A stretch of 64,000 nucleotides of DNA. Source: Gymnorhina tibicen (Eukaryota; Chordata; Aves; Passeriformes; Artamidae). The position numbers and the translations under genes are program-made. Below the pieces are notes generated by a model that saw nothing but the letters and a program-made list of their open reading frames with translations, did no database searches and was not told the origin of the DNA. Positions 49,801 through 62,900 of the stretch are shown piece by piece. The stretch's first letter is position 1; each line of letters starts with the position of its first letter. The stretch lies in the NCBI GenBank assembly GCA_013399875.1, contig VXAZ01006790.1:496001-560000 (forward strand), read 5' to 3'.

Positions 49801-50405
49801 TTACAAGCCAACCACGGACTGCTAGTAAGATTCCACTCTTACTTTCACTGTATTTATCCATAATGTTGGTTAATCCTTTAGCAGCTATATGATATAAAAC
49901 CTAAGCACAGAATAAAATGTTTATTTTCAATTTTCTAACCATGAATTGACTTTTGTCAGGTGCAGCTGACAAAACTCTGCTGGCAACACTTCTCTCTCTG
50001 GAAGCAGCATCCCAGCCTCTCCAAGAGCAGGCTTTGCTTCCTGTGCTGCTTCCATTCCAAGAAACATTTGCAGTTTTCCTGATTTCAGTGTACGTATCTT
50101 CAAAATCTGGATAGGGATTTCTAATCCTGTGTCATTGCTCCCCCTCTGTTATGGCACATATTCATACCAGTTCTACCTATTTACAAGGATGTTTATCCCA
50201 GGCAAAGATGATCTTGCTAAAAGAAAGTCTGTCTAAAAAAACTTCATTGTGGCAGCAGCCTGGTAACATCTTGCATGGGTGGCAGCATGCCAGTTTATGG
50301 TACTAATGAATACATTTCTTGATAATTTTTAAATTTACAACTGCAATGAGAAAAACCTATTTTTCATTTACATGCAGAGAAACCCCCAAAAAACCAAACA
50401 AAATA
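43820..50405. other. Unique sequence with candidate conserved elements
   Basis: I see no exon, RNA gene or transposon. Parts at 45560-45860 and 47100-47580 look like conserved non-coding elements: CpG-poor, unique and dense in homeobox-like and E-box-like motifs. A GC-richer patch at 48650-49030 opens a 99-codon minus-strand frame with no recognised domain. A T run lies at 48661-48671. Confidence 0.45.
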
Positions 50406-50406
50406 N
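50406..50406. other. Ambiguous base (N)
   Basis: A single N sits in an A- and C-homopolymer-rich context. It is an assembly or consensus uncertainty and not a biological feature. Confidence 0.95.
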
Positions 50407-53400
50407 CTCCAGAACCACCACATTGTGTGCTGACGGCTGAATAAAGGTGATGAAGCTAGTGACAAGTGTGTTTCAAGAAAAGAGAGAGAAAAAGACAGCT
50501 GTCATTTAACATGATGTTCTCAGTCTTTTGTAGAAACAATTATAAGATGCAAATTTTTATTCACTTATTCAGCCTGCACCTTCATTTGTACTAATGCAAA
50601 CATATGCATTTAATAGTATTCTATAGTTTCTATAAATCCACTTGCTTGTGACTGCTTTGGTTGTTTAACCCTCGAGTCCAAACTGTTCACTTTTTTCATT
50701 GTCTTCTTATTATTTATCATTTATCAAAATATTTCAGGTTTCTTCTGCTTAGGCCTAATGTTTTGTTTTCAAGTAAAGCACCTGAAGAGCTAAATTCACT
50801 TTTGGATTATTTGGGGACAGTCTTTATTCTCTGAGTGTATTTGCATGGCACAAAGCAGGGTCCTACCCTCCATGTTCATGACTTTTAATATATATTTAGA
50901 TTATTTTGACTGTGTCATAAAATACACAGCCTGAACAAACACTGCAGCACACTCTGTTATATTCTGAACCTTTGGAATTTAAATGTGATTTAAACTGTGG
51001 TGTGCTTTCCACACGAGCTGTGCATCTCTGTTTCTAGCACAGCCATCCCCTGGAATGTGTGGGGCACAAGGGGCACAGTCTCCTCTGCCTGGGAGGTGGC
51101 ATAGGGAGAGTTTTGTAGCCCCTGGAATACTTTCTCCTCGGCAGTAAAGTCCTGTTGTAGGAAAGGTGTGAGAGAGAAGAACTGGGTGAAAAAAGCATCT
51201 CTGAGAGGCAGGAATTTCACCTGCAAAAAACAGGTGTTCTCAGTTTTGGTCTGTGGGATTACCTGGAAGGAAGGACCAGTACTGGACAGCCTGGGGGTTC
51301 TTTCTGCACATTCAGGATTTGCACCCTGCATGATATTTCCTTGTGATGTCAAGGTTTTGGATGCAGGAATTTGAGCCTTTCTTTGGGAATGGAGGGTCTA
51401 CCAGCAATGGGCTCCATGTAAATGCTCTGATAGGATGATATAAATCCATTAGCTTCACATGGAACACAAATCTCTATTTTTAGAAAGTAATGAATAGATA
51501 TTAATGAAATAAAGCATTCCTAATAAAAACCTACAGCTTCCTCTAAAGCAAATTGCCATCAAAAGAATTAGACATATGTTAATTTCAATGATATTTCCTA
51601 TTTTCAGCTCCATGAATTGCTAAGCAATAGAAAAACATACTGTACTCTGGATTCTTGTAAGTCATTGCAATCTGGTACTTGGAGCCATTGTATGAGCGAA
51701 ATAACATCTGTTACTCAGAAAGATATTACAATGTTTTTGTGATCCCAAGTATTTACGAGATGGAAGGAGACTGAAGGAGATAATGTGGCAAAGCCAGTCA
51801 GCTGCAACTTGAACCTTGCATGATTTTTGGGAATCTTTCTCCTATTTTTATGTTACCTTATTCTTACCTACTATGCTTGGTTTGTTTTCACCTGGATGAA
51901 GTCAGAATCTGTCAAAACTGGACCTCAGGAATATCCGTCAAAAATGACGTCTTCCCTCCTTTGGGAAGCTGGTCAAGCTCTGAGGACTTCCCCAGTGTCC
52001 TGAGCAGGTACCCCTGATCCCACAGAGGCTGGAAAACAGCTGGAACTGGGTTTTTTTCAGCAAGTTCAGTGCGAACAGCACTTGGATTCTTCAGCTGAGG
52101 GGCTAATTTATAATATGTAATTTCTCACCTCCCGTTTATTACCCACATTTATGGGTCTGGCACAGAAAATGGATTGGAATGTCCTGGAATAGATGAAAAA
52201 ATGTAAAAAGGTAGATGAAACAAAAAGATACAATTAATTTGAAAACAAATTTTTGGGGGGTCTTAGAGAATATTAAATTGAATAATTAATATTCTGTATG
52301 CATAATTGTTATAATAGGTATGTCACGCTAGATAATGTGCTATGAAAAGTAATCGCAAGAAGAAGAGAGAGAATATTGACTAAAGGACATATTATATAAT
52401 GTAGCTCTTGTCAATTGTTAGTGAACTCATTCTGTTTTAAATTATTCATTATTTTGACTGTTTTCTAAAGATATATTTAAGCCAGTGTATTTTTTTTTCA
52501 GGTTTCTCAGTAGAGGAGTTATTTAAAATACTCAGTATTTATAGTTTCATGTGTGAACTGTTTTTAATGTGCATGGAGATAATAAACTACACTGAAATAT
52601 ATTTTAAAATACTTTAGTGAATATTTTTGTATGCAAAGCAGTTTGCTTGGTTACACTCAAAATGTGTCTTCAAAATGCAGGAGAATCCTGTAAAAATGTG
52701 TTTGTTAAAGCACATGGAACAAAACACAGAAAACAAGTTATTTTTTCTGTGTTTCCATATTTCAAAGTAAAGTCTAGAACACTGCTGCCTGGTATGTCCA
52801 TGATTTGAAACTTGCTTAAAATGGTGATTTCCAGACAGTGTAGCCCAAGCAATTCTGAGGATGTTTCCTTATGTTGTGGTTTCCTCATATCCGGTGCAGG
52901 AATTAAAACTGGATAATGGAACAAGCCATCAAAGGTTTATCTTCTTACTTTCTAGTAACTTGAGAGTATCCTGGAAGTACAGCCTGAAGTCTTCTCCATC
53001 AAAAAAACTGTTGATGTGTGTTCAAGGTGTGCAGCTCAGAGTCTCTATGTGTGTATATGCAGCTTTAAGTACGTATGCATCCATTTACACCCATGCACAG
53101 GTTTTTGCTGTTCCATCCAATCCTGTTTTTGCTCTTAGTAAAGGCTTGTAATCTCACAACACTTCCAGTTTCTTCTGACAGTCTGACTTCTGAATCATTG
53201 GTCATTTACAGTAATCAATTTTTTCAAGGTTTGTGAATTTTCAGGAAGACAGCAGGTGTATTTAGCTAAGAAAAAGCCAGGAGGGTGTTAGATGTACTCT
53301 GCTCTAATGACTGTGGTCTAAAATGCAATCCCTGGTGTTGGAAGCCCCTGAGGTGGTAACAACTTGAACCTGGAAGAGAGTCACATGGAATTAGCATTTC

Positions 53401-56400
53401 ATGCTTGTGTGTTTCTTGCTTGCTTTCCCAGACTTCTGTTGCTGGCAGCTGTCAGAAACAAGGAGTTGGGGTTGGATGAACTCTTGGTGTGGCTCAGCAC
53501 AGCCCCTTTATGTTGGTTTAAGTTACTTCTACTGCATAACATGTCACCTATTAATTGCCTTATTGCTATTATTTGTCATTAATATCTCTTTGCTGCAAAA
53601 GCAAATTGTTGAAGGGTTAGCAGCTCATTAAATATGAGAAACTGAAGTACTTTGTAGCTGCTTTAGTTTTTCAAACATTTATTATCAAGAGTTCTTGAGA
53701 AGTAATCCAGTGGTGAGTGTTGTGTGTCAACTGGTGTCTGACATCCCTGGTGGGGGGTGGCATTTTCTGCCACGGTGTCTTAGAAAATGTTATCAAAGGA
53801 CACAGGGCACCTGATGTTAGGAAAATTATTTAGAAATGATTTGTAGAAGTCAAGGATTATTATAAATGCTGTAAAAATATCTTTTTGTTAGGAAATGGCA
53901 GCAACGTTAAGGATGGGGTATGTTGTGCAGCAATTGTCTTCTGCTTAAAACTATGAAAATCTTTTTGATACCTTTTCCTGTTTATTATTGCACTATAAAT
54001 AGCATATGGAGTTTTTAACAAAGACAATAAATACTGAATTTTCTGGCATATTTTGGCAGTGGCATGTTCTTGCCTATATGTGTCTGGTTTAAACCACTGG
54101 AGATTTTCATTGTTCCTCACCTTTTGCAGATTAATTAATTTCTGGAGATGGACAGGAATAGAAAGATGAATATGCATTTCTATAAAGATAGTGTGAAATT
54201 GTTCTACATTTTGAATACATTTTTTAGTAATGTAGTGGAGTCTTTGGAGCAGTACACTTTAATCCATTTTTGTCAGGACTCTGGAGAACCTGATAGCAGC
54301 TCACAGGGCTTTTGATAATCTGAAGTTTTAAAAGTTTGCTTTGAATGACAATTTAAAAGAGCAACAAATAACTCTGAACTCCCTACGATCACCTACTCAA
54401 GGCATTTCCGTATTCTTTTCTTGTCCTCATGGAAGAGGTATGGACCTGATGTTCACAAGTTTGCCTGAAGCTGTGATTGATATGAAAAGTGTTGCTCAAT
54501 GATAATTTGGTGAAAAGCAAATAAAAGCATAGTGGGTGTCGCCAAGGGTAAAATAAGCAGATGATGCTCAGAGATTTGGTGAATTAAGCGTACAATGAGC
54601 TTTTATTAGTCAGTGCCTACATGGTCACAATCTTCTTTATAGCCATGAACTCTTACTGCTTCCCTAAGGAAGTGGGGCAAAAATTGACTTTCAATTCAGG
54701 ATCATGTTTTAAAGTGGATTAATTTTATGGCAGATGCAAAATTGCAATTTTTAGAATTATGAGTGTCTGAATATCATCCTAAAAAGGTGCAGGAGCTGAA
54801 ATTCCCCCCATTAAGCATTATTCTTCATATTTCCATGATTTGGCTGTCTCCACCTAAGAGCAGAGTTGAACTAGTGGTAAGAAATATAATTAGTGTTGTA
54901 AGTCTGAATCTGTGGAGTTCTCAGAAGGTCTTTTTCTCCCTCTGAAATTTGCAATGACTTTTTAGAAAGCTGATTGTCGAATGGAAGACCTGTTTATCGA
55001 GTTCAGTTCCAATTATGAGCTCTTGTTAATCTGTGTGCAGCAGCACTAAGTAGGAAGCGATACTTTGGTTTGGTTTTGTATTTGAAAAACTTTATCCTAA
55101 ATCAGGATGACATCACAAAATCTTTTAAATCTTTAAAGGGGAAAAAAAAAGCATATGTCAGGTGCTTAGCAATTTTTTAAAAAACTCACGTTTAGCAAAA
55201 CTTCAGTTTGCAGTTATGACAATAGGATGTTTGAAAACATCTGCACAAAAATGCGTCAGGGAACATGCTGAATTCTATTTCACATAAATTTTTCAGTTTT
55301 GACAAAGTGTCTTTATCTCTTAAAAGTGATGTTTTACCTAAAAATTCTCAGGCAGCAAGAATTAAAGCTATCAGCCCTATAAGGATGACATGTTTGAAAG
55401 TCTTTTTACTACATTACTGACAGCCCAGAGAAAGTTTAGGCAAATTTTTGGGTGATCTGCCACATAAAAGTAGTGTCAAATTTGCTAATTTTAAGAGCCT
55501 AATGCAAATTTTCACAGTTAAATATTCTGTTCATCAGTTCCTGGAAGTATTTTCATCCAGGCTTGTATTTTACTCCAGCTGAGTCAGTTATTTGTCTGCA
55601 CCTCTGCAACATGCAGGGCACACTTGTAAAGCTTTAAGAGCAAACCAGAGTCAAACCATTGGCATAGCGAAACAGAAAATAACAACATAGCAGGCTACAG
55701 GATTTGGGCTCTTTTTCCAACCACTTTGAGTATTCAAGAAATTAATCTTCTCAATATATCAAATTTAACTAATGCAGTGAATCTAATCCTTGTTTTAAAG
55801 AAAATTTTAAATTAGTCTGTCTTTCATTGTGGTTCTGGTAATAAAAAATAGTTGCTTTTAAGATTTGAACACCAAAGATAAATGTTCTAACCAAATGACA
55901 TAAATATATTTTAGCAAGCATTACATAATAGAAGAAATGAATATCTATTTTTTCCCAGCTCTAGTTTTTCAAAATTCCCATGTTTGCCTTTTGCAACATC
56001 TAAATAAACAGGGAATAAAATTGAAGTCATAGTTTTCAGTTCCCTTATATTTTGTAAACCTGATTATACTTTTGTAATTTTTTGAATGCTGGAATTTATT
56101 TTTATTTTCTAGAAGCAAGGTTTTTCTTGTTATTGGCTACTATTCAGGTAAACACTGAATTCTGGCTATCTTGTAAATCAGCATGATTTTGTTGTTTTTG
56201 CAGTGTTTTCTTAATCTTTAGTAGCAAAGTAAAAATTGGTACAGAATTTCTATGGTTAATTATTTCTTTTTTTGGTGGATATCTCAAAAGGAGATGCAAG
56301 AAGTTACCTTGGAAGAATTTTCAGGCTGAGGGTTGCATGTTAATACAAGAGAAGTTTCTAACCTAAAAGGCAAAATGGTCACAGATGCAGGATTGATCAC

Positions 56401-57337
56401 AAACCTTAAAGTTTACAGTATATCAGCCAAAACAAATTAGAAATTGAAATATACAACAGGGTTGAAAAATGAGGAAAGAATTAACAGAGCAGTGTAAGTT
56501 TTATGATATTTAATCAGCTCCTGTGCATGGCATTTTTTAAATATATGATTTAATTTAAATGAGTATTTCGTATTACAAATGCTAGAATCCTTTCAGCAAT
56601 AAAAATCATCAATTAGAAAGCATAAACCAGGAGTTTAGGCATTATAAAATTTTATGTGAAAGGTATGTATTTCTTACTGAGGTGGAATCTAGCTACATTT
56701 AAAAAATCTGGATATATGTCTAATATTACTTAAAAGACCTCACCTACAGAAAAATAGAATAAATTATTTTAAAGTAAGCTAGTAGTTTTTTAGAAGTCTA
56801 CCATCACAGGCAGACTCTTTTGATGACAGACATTTAATGAGGTTTGGGTTAGTGGAGAGTCCTGGACAAAAGTGATGCAGCTGCTGGACAAGTCTAGTCC
56901 CTGATACTGCAGAAATCTGAAACTTCCATGTGGCTTCAGTCCCAAGGTGCTTAGAAGAGCTGGACACCTTTCCAAAGTGGGGCTGTAAATTCACAAGCCC
57001 AAACTGGGAAGGGGTAATCTACTCCTCTCCAATTCTGACACCCAGAGGAACTGCCCAAGAAGGTCTTACCACAATATAAAGGCTGGAAAATGGTTTTAAG
57101 TTGTAGGCATGCTTCAGACCCCTTCTAAAACTTCAGATGAAGAACTAATTTTGTGATTGTTGAAAATTGATATAAAACTTTTTATGGTCAACCACATGGT
57201 TTATTTGTCCATTCAAAATATTTAATGCCAACTTCTCACAGAAAGTAGTTAATTGCTTCTGATGAGATGTTTTTATAAAATCTTCTGGCTTTATTTTTTA
57301 ATCTTAAAGTCTCAAACCCTGGAAACCTCAGAAACAG

Positions 57338-57403
57338 TTAGAAAGAAAAGAGAAAGAAGAAAAGAGAATTAGAAAACAGAGGGAAATGGAAAATAAGGGA
57401 ATA
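57338..57403. repeat. Purine-rich tract
   Basis: Almost entirely A and G on the plus strand, mostly GAAA and AGAA units. It is low-complexity DNA. Confidence 0.75.
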
Positions 57404-57726
57404 CCACCACTCTCTTTTCAAAATCAGACGTAAATTTACATTTAGGTCTTAACCTCATCAGACTAATAGATTTATATTTAAACAGGCATTTAGCAGAGCA
57501 GAAATGTTTTTCCTGTCTAATATATTTATAACCTTGAAGGCCTTTCCCTTATTTTTCTCTTTCCCTTGACCTTTTATTAGAACACACTTTTAAACTGTGA
57601 AGTGGCGAATGTCGTACAGCTTTTCTGGAGGCACATTAAGCTCATTCAAAGCACAAATGTTACTGTATAAAGTTCACAAACTTCCATTTATTTTTAATCC
57701 AGAAAATAAAGGTTAAATATTCTATC

Positions 57727-57740
57727 TTTTTTTTTTTTTT
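57727..57740. repeat. Poly-T tract (14 nt)
   Basis: This is an uninterrupted T run just downstream of a unique stretch that resembles a conserved element. Confidence 0.8.
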
Positions 57741-59330
57741 AAGGCAGTACTTAGACAGTGACAAGTTGAAAGTCTACTAAATATAAGTGGGCCTTGAAAA
57801 CCATGCTTGTGTTGTGAATGAATATCAAGCTGCTTGAGAAATAAAAACATTAAACTTCCATGCCTCCAAAACATAATCAGTACATGATTTTTTTTTTAAG
57901 AAAATCTGAGATGTTGTTTGGCTGTGTCTGTGTTGGAAAGGAGGATCAGATCAGTGTTACAATAACAGTGAAGTGATGTAAGTACCTGATGAAGTATGGT
58001 GGTGTTTTCCACTTTTAACTCTGCCTAGTCCAGTGCTGTGGATGAGTGTTTGTTACTAGTGGAAGAGCTTTAGATGCACTTTTGGAGAAGAGGTTTATTG
58101 CTTCATTTCATCCCAACAAAACCCAGGTCACGGAGTCAGAGGGTGCTGAGTTTGGGCCATGGTGTAAGGAAGGTCGGGGTGGATGGTGGTGAGACCCTCC
58201 TGGTCTCTGCTGAAATGCTCCCATGACAGTCCTTTTCAGTCTCAGTCCTAAAAACCATGAATTGTGTTTTGCTGCTCAAAATGTGGAGATTTTTAGGTCT
58301 AAATTCTATTTTAATCTGAATCTCAAGAAAGAATAGGTGTTCAGATTATCATTCTCCATTGTTCGGACTTCTCATCAGCCAGATCAAAAATACTGTTGAA
58401 TCTTTGTGTATTGATGCAGGTAAACAAACTGGGCCTTTCTTAGTGATGCATCTGCTGGATAAGCAATTTCCATTGGTATTCACCTCCTTTTTTATACTTT
58501 TGCACAGACCTTACAGATCTTGATGACTCTGTACACTGAGTTCTCACCGCTTCCAGGGTGTGGGAAGGGGATCTCCCCATGGTTGGTGCCTGCTGGAGTG
58601 AATTTGAGGATGATCAGAAATAGTTTCCAATACCAAAGCAATAAAGCAGCGCAGGGCCCTGTCTGGAGCTGATGTTCCCCCTTGCCAAAAGCCCTGAACA
58701 GCCATGTCTGACTGTGTGACAATCTGAATTTCTCATTCCCATTTTATTCTCAAGCTGTTTCCATGTATAGAATACATAGCCCTCAGTCTGACAGGAGGAA
58801 GCATGGAGTATTTTTGCATTGCTGGTTTCTTGTAGTCCTTTCAGTGTTTGTCCCTGTGCAGATCCTGAGAGTGAGCATTGTCTGTCATCTACAAACTTTT
58901 CACTTTGGATGTGAGTTAGCAATGACTGGAACTACAGTTTGTAGCTCAGCTACTACAGTTTCTTCTGAAGATCAGTCCTTTTAGTTATTCAACGCAGATG
59001 CTGTGGAAACAACTATTCTCCTGTTTCTCCCTCTGGCCAAGCCTACAGGACACTGGGTAGTCTTGACAGCCATGTGGCAGTTTCAGTGTGGAGACTGTCA
59101 GTATTCCTCTAACAGTGTCTGTTTTCTGTATATCAAACTGGTCATTTTATTTGAACAATTGGGCTTATTTGACTTATAGATGCAGTAGTGGCTGTAATGA
59201 ATTCATGAAATATGCATATGGTGGACTAGAGGAAGCTATCAAGACTCATGCATTTTGCATGGGGCTCGCTCACTTTTTTTCCTCTTCCTACAGGTCTCCT
59301 CCCTCCTGGATAATGTGCCTTAGTGTGTAA

Positions 59331-59910
59331 GAGCCTTACGTTTTCAATAAACTCTCCTCTTCAGGAGCCTCACTCTTGAAAAGCTTATTTGCATTTTTAA
59401 GTGCGGGTGTTAAGGCAGATTTATTCCAAAACTTTAAAGTTCTGAAACCATCAGGAAAAAAAAAGTCCTCCAAACTGGAAAGAAGGGTTGCAGAGAATGG
59501 CTGTTCTACTGTCTGAGGTTTTTCCATGCAGCTCCCACAGCAGTGGGCAGCATCCCAAGCCAGAGTCAGGAAGTCAGGAAGAAAATTCGGCAGCATGTCT
59601 GTCGTGCTTTAAATAAAGCCCCAGGCACGCCCTCTGACCGGAGCCACATCTGGTGAGAGGGGCCGTGCTGTTCCCCAGCCCTTCCTCGTGCACAGCCTGT
59701 CCTGCACCCTCCATTCCTAGGCTTTCAGGTTTTCCTGCTCTTTTGTCCAACAGTGAGGAGGAAAAACCAGCTCTCTCTCTCTCTCTCCTGGGCTCCAGTG
59801 CCCCAAGGATGAGGTCACCTTCTCCCGCCTCAGAGCTTCACCCACCAAACACCAGGGCCCCAGTGTCAATTGTAGGAAGAATTTGGAGTGTATGGAACAC
59901 ATAGAGTTCT
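59331..59910. other. GC-richer patch with (CT)n repeat
   Basis: This block is visibly richer in G, C and CpG than its surroundings, mainly at 59620-59870, and includes a CT dinucleotide run at 59771-59787. Frames of 66-86 codons are open on both strands, but I recognise no domain. It could be an unrecognised old repeat, a degraded exon or a local composition shift. It is too small and weak to call a CpG island. Confidence 0.35.
59771..59787. repeat. (CT)n microsatellite
   Basis: CT dinucleotide run, flanked by GC-rich sequence. Confidence 0.9.
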
Positions 59911-62900
59911 GTGGCATAAAAAGAAAGATGATGGGTGCCCCCTCACTGCATTTGTTCTATGTTTAGCATGTCTCACTTTGTCTCTGGAAGACAGAAATGT
60001 CAGGGGGACAGAAGGGACAATCAGGGCATTTGAAGAAAATTGAAATAAACACAAGGGTAAGAGAGGCTTAGGCTTTGAAATGATAATTTGAAGGCAAAAT
60101 GCAATGAAATGTCACATTGCTTCCAAACTTGGAGAAGGCTTCCTCTCCTGCTTCTTGCATATCTGCACCCAGGCACTGGCAGGGAAGAGGGTGTTCATCC
60201 AAATGACTTTGCTTTGGTACTGATAAAAGTTTCACTCAAAATGGTTGTGTTAGAGCTGCTGTGTGATGGTCACACACCACAGTGTGAACAGCCAGCAGAC
60301 AAACCACATGAGGACTTGCTCCTCCACTTCTTTAGCAGGTGCTGGCTGATCTGGTCTGTGCATTGTGAGCGCGTCTAATTTTCTCCTTGTGCCAACTGAT
60401 GGTGTGGATTTAGGTAACCTTGCCCAAGGAAAACCACAGCACTTCTTCCAGCTAAACTGGCTGTGGGTTTGTTTTTAGTTTTTATTCCCCCTTTCCCTTG
60501 TGTTGCTATTTGCAGAAGGAAAGGAAAAGAAAGCTGAAATATTTTAAAGGAGATTTCTGGTGGGGTTTTGTTAAGGGCTAACCACACTGCTGTTCTAAAC
60601 ATTTCAGATACTCATTCAGATCAAATGCAGACTGGGAAATGAAAGCAAGTTTAAAAAAAAAAAGATTAAAACTGAGTTCAATTTTAATGCATTAATTTAT
60701 ATTGGGAAAAAGCCTTAACATCCCACATCTTAAATTAAAAGAATAATCCTCTGCTTGCTTTACTTTTACAGTGATTATTCTGTTTCTGCACTGGTTGCAG
60801 GTTAAAACTTCATTGCTGTAGCAGATTGCTAATTTCAATTCCATAGTATATGTATTTACAATGAGCAACAGTTGGCATTTTAAATACATGTCTCTGTATC
60901 ATGTGAACTGTGGAGCTTCAGGCAAAGCTGTGGAGTCCATAGAGCTCTGTAGCATGGGGATAGCTGCTATATTAATCTCTGCACTGTTTGATTTTGGCCT
61001 AACTTTAAGAAATATAATAGTCTTGCATATTCATCTGTAATGTGGTATTCCTGCGGACTATGTACAGACCTCAAAAGCTTTCAAATGCATTTGCAGCCAC
61101 CCTGATTGACACAACCAAGAATTATTTGTGCTAATGAAGGAGAAATGTGACAGACCCTGCAGCACACTGGTGTGGCCTTCAGGTTAAAGATCTGATTTTA
61201 ACATCTCTTACTTGCAGATATGACATCTCTGTTTATCTGTGTCTTCACTGCAAAGTGGAGAGAGCAATTTTTTCTTACAATTAAATTCCTTCAGAGCTGT
61301 GAAGGGGACTTGCTGTGTGAGAGCTCAGAGCAGCCCTGTGGCAGCCCACGCTCCAGCACGGCGTCTGCAGGGCTTGACACAAGGAGAGCACAGATTTTCA
61401 TTTGCTTTTGTATGTACAGTGCTGCCAAATGTGGCTTTGAAGGTACAATGCTGGTGTTAAGAGGAGTATTGGATGCTGAAGGAAATTTTTGGCTGCTACT
61501 AGCTTGCTGTGAGATAAGTGACATTAGACTGAGAACAAATATTATTGAACATCAATGAATGAAGACCCTTATCAGCTTTCTCTTGTCTGTCTTCAGAGTG
61601 GACTCAATAGCAAATATTTCCCTTTTATCTCCCCACCCTGTTTTCTGAGCATTTTTGAAGTGCAGATGTTGGAGGGTTTCTGTCTTATGCTAATCTATGA
61701 GAATTTCAAAAGTTGACTTATTAAAACCAAGAAAGTTCTCTCTTGAATTGCAGGTTTTAATATTTTTCTCTGGCACCTTCCCAAAACAATAGACTTCAAG
61801 GACACACCAGGTACTTTCTGTTTACAGGAACATATTTCACTTTTTCAATCAGGCATTGTTTTGTTAGGTTTATGCTGCTCAGCAAATTGCTGCCTGTGAA
61901 ATGCAAAATGGATTATTTGGTAATTAAAATATTTCAAGTTTATGAGAGAGTTTGAAATCAATAAAATAGCCTTATTTCAGCGGAATGGAACTATATGTCT
62001 GTTAGAACAGAACCCTGTAAGTTATAGACGAGTAGAAGTAAAACTAATAAGTGCTTTCCATTTCCTTTGGGATTGTTCTCTACTGGGTGGGATGTTAGCT
62101 ACCAGGATTTTTTTCTCCATCTAATTTAAATACCCCAAGAGATCAGCCTTGTAATGTACCTATTATTTTTCACATGCAATTTAAAAAAGTGTCTCTCTCT
62201 GCTGGAATCCTTTAGTATTAGCTCTGTGATTTGCAACATGCCCTAGAATCTGAAATGAAAGCAGGGCAACACCTTGTAGTGCTGAGGCTCCTGGACAGCC
62301 CAGCATCTTTGGCCAAAAGCCAACAATTCAGGAAGCTCCATAGCACAGCCAAGGAAAAAGAAACAAGGATTTCTTAGTGCTCCGAGTTAACCTATTCTGA
62401 AAGAAAAATGAAAGAGAAATAGGAAAAATAATAATTTTTTAAATATGTTTTTTGTTACCATAGTAATTCTTGTCATACATTTTACATAAATGTCACCTGC
62501 CAGAAATACAGAAACTTGTACTTTGAAGAGAAAAATACTTCCAGGTGTATAATTTTGTCAAGGGTAATGTTAGCGTTTATCATGGCCAAATCTTTGCAAC
62601 TGATAAATATTGTTCTGTTTCAAGTTTTTTATTTTCCCCTACTGACATTTTTAAGCCAATATCCTGTAAATGTCAGTATTGTTAATTTTACATCTTGGAA
62701 AGGTGAAAGGTTTGAGAGTAGTATATTGGGACACAGAAACATCATAGAAACAAATTGAAGTTTAATGAGACTTTGAGTAGAGTGCCTTTCAGACTGCTTT
62801 ATTTAGGTGCAGGTTATGTGTATGTTCTTTATTTCTCTGCAGCATTTTTACCCACAACCCCCTTCCTGTTATGTAATTTCTTGGCTCTGATTATTTTAAT

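Larger units (their letters stand above)
50407..59330. other. Unique AT-rich sequence, no gene seen
   Basis: Nearly 9 kb with no recognised exon, RNA gene or transposon. A GC-richer patch at 51000-51360 is open for 120 codons on the minus strand but matches nothing I know. The parts near 54940-55060, 55360-55620 and 57540-57720 look like candidate conserved non-coding DNA. A purine-rich tract (57338-57403) and a T run (57727-57740) are simple sequence. Confidence 0.45.

Noticed and set aside
54757..54880. Possible exon ending at GTGGTAAGAA
   Set aside because: An acceptor-like TTTTTAG and a donor-like site flank an open 120 bp, but the translation is not recognisable and the evidence is too thin to call it.
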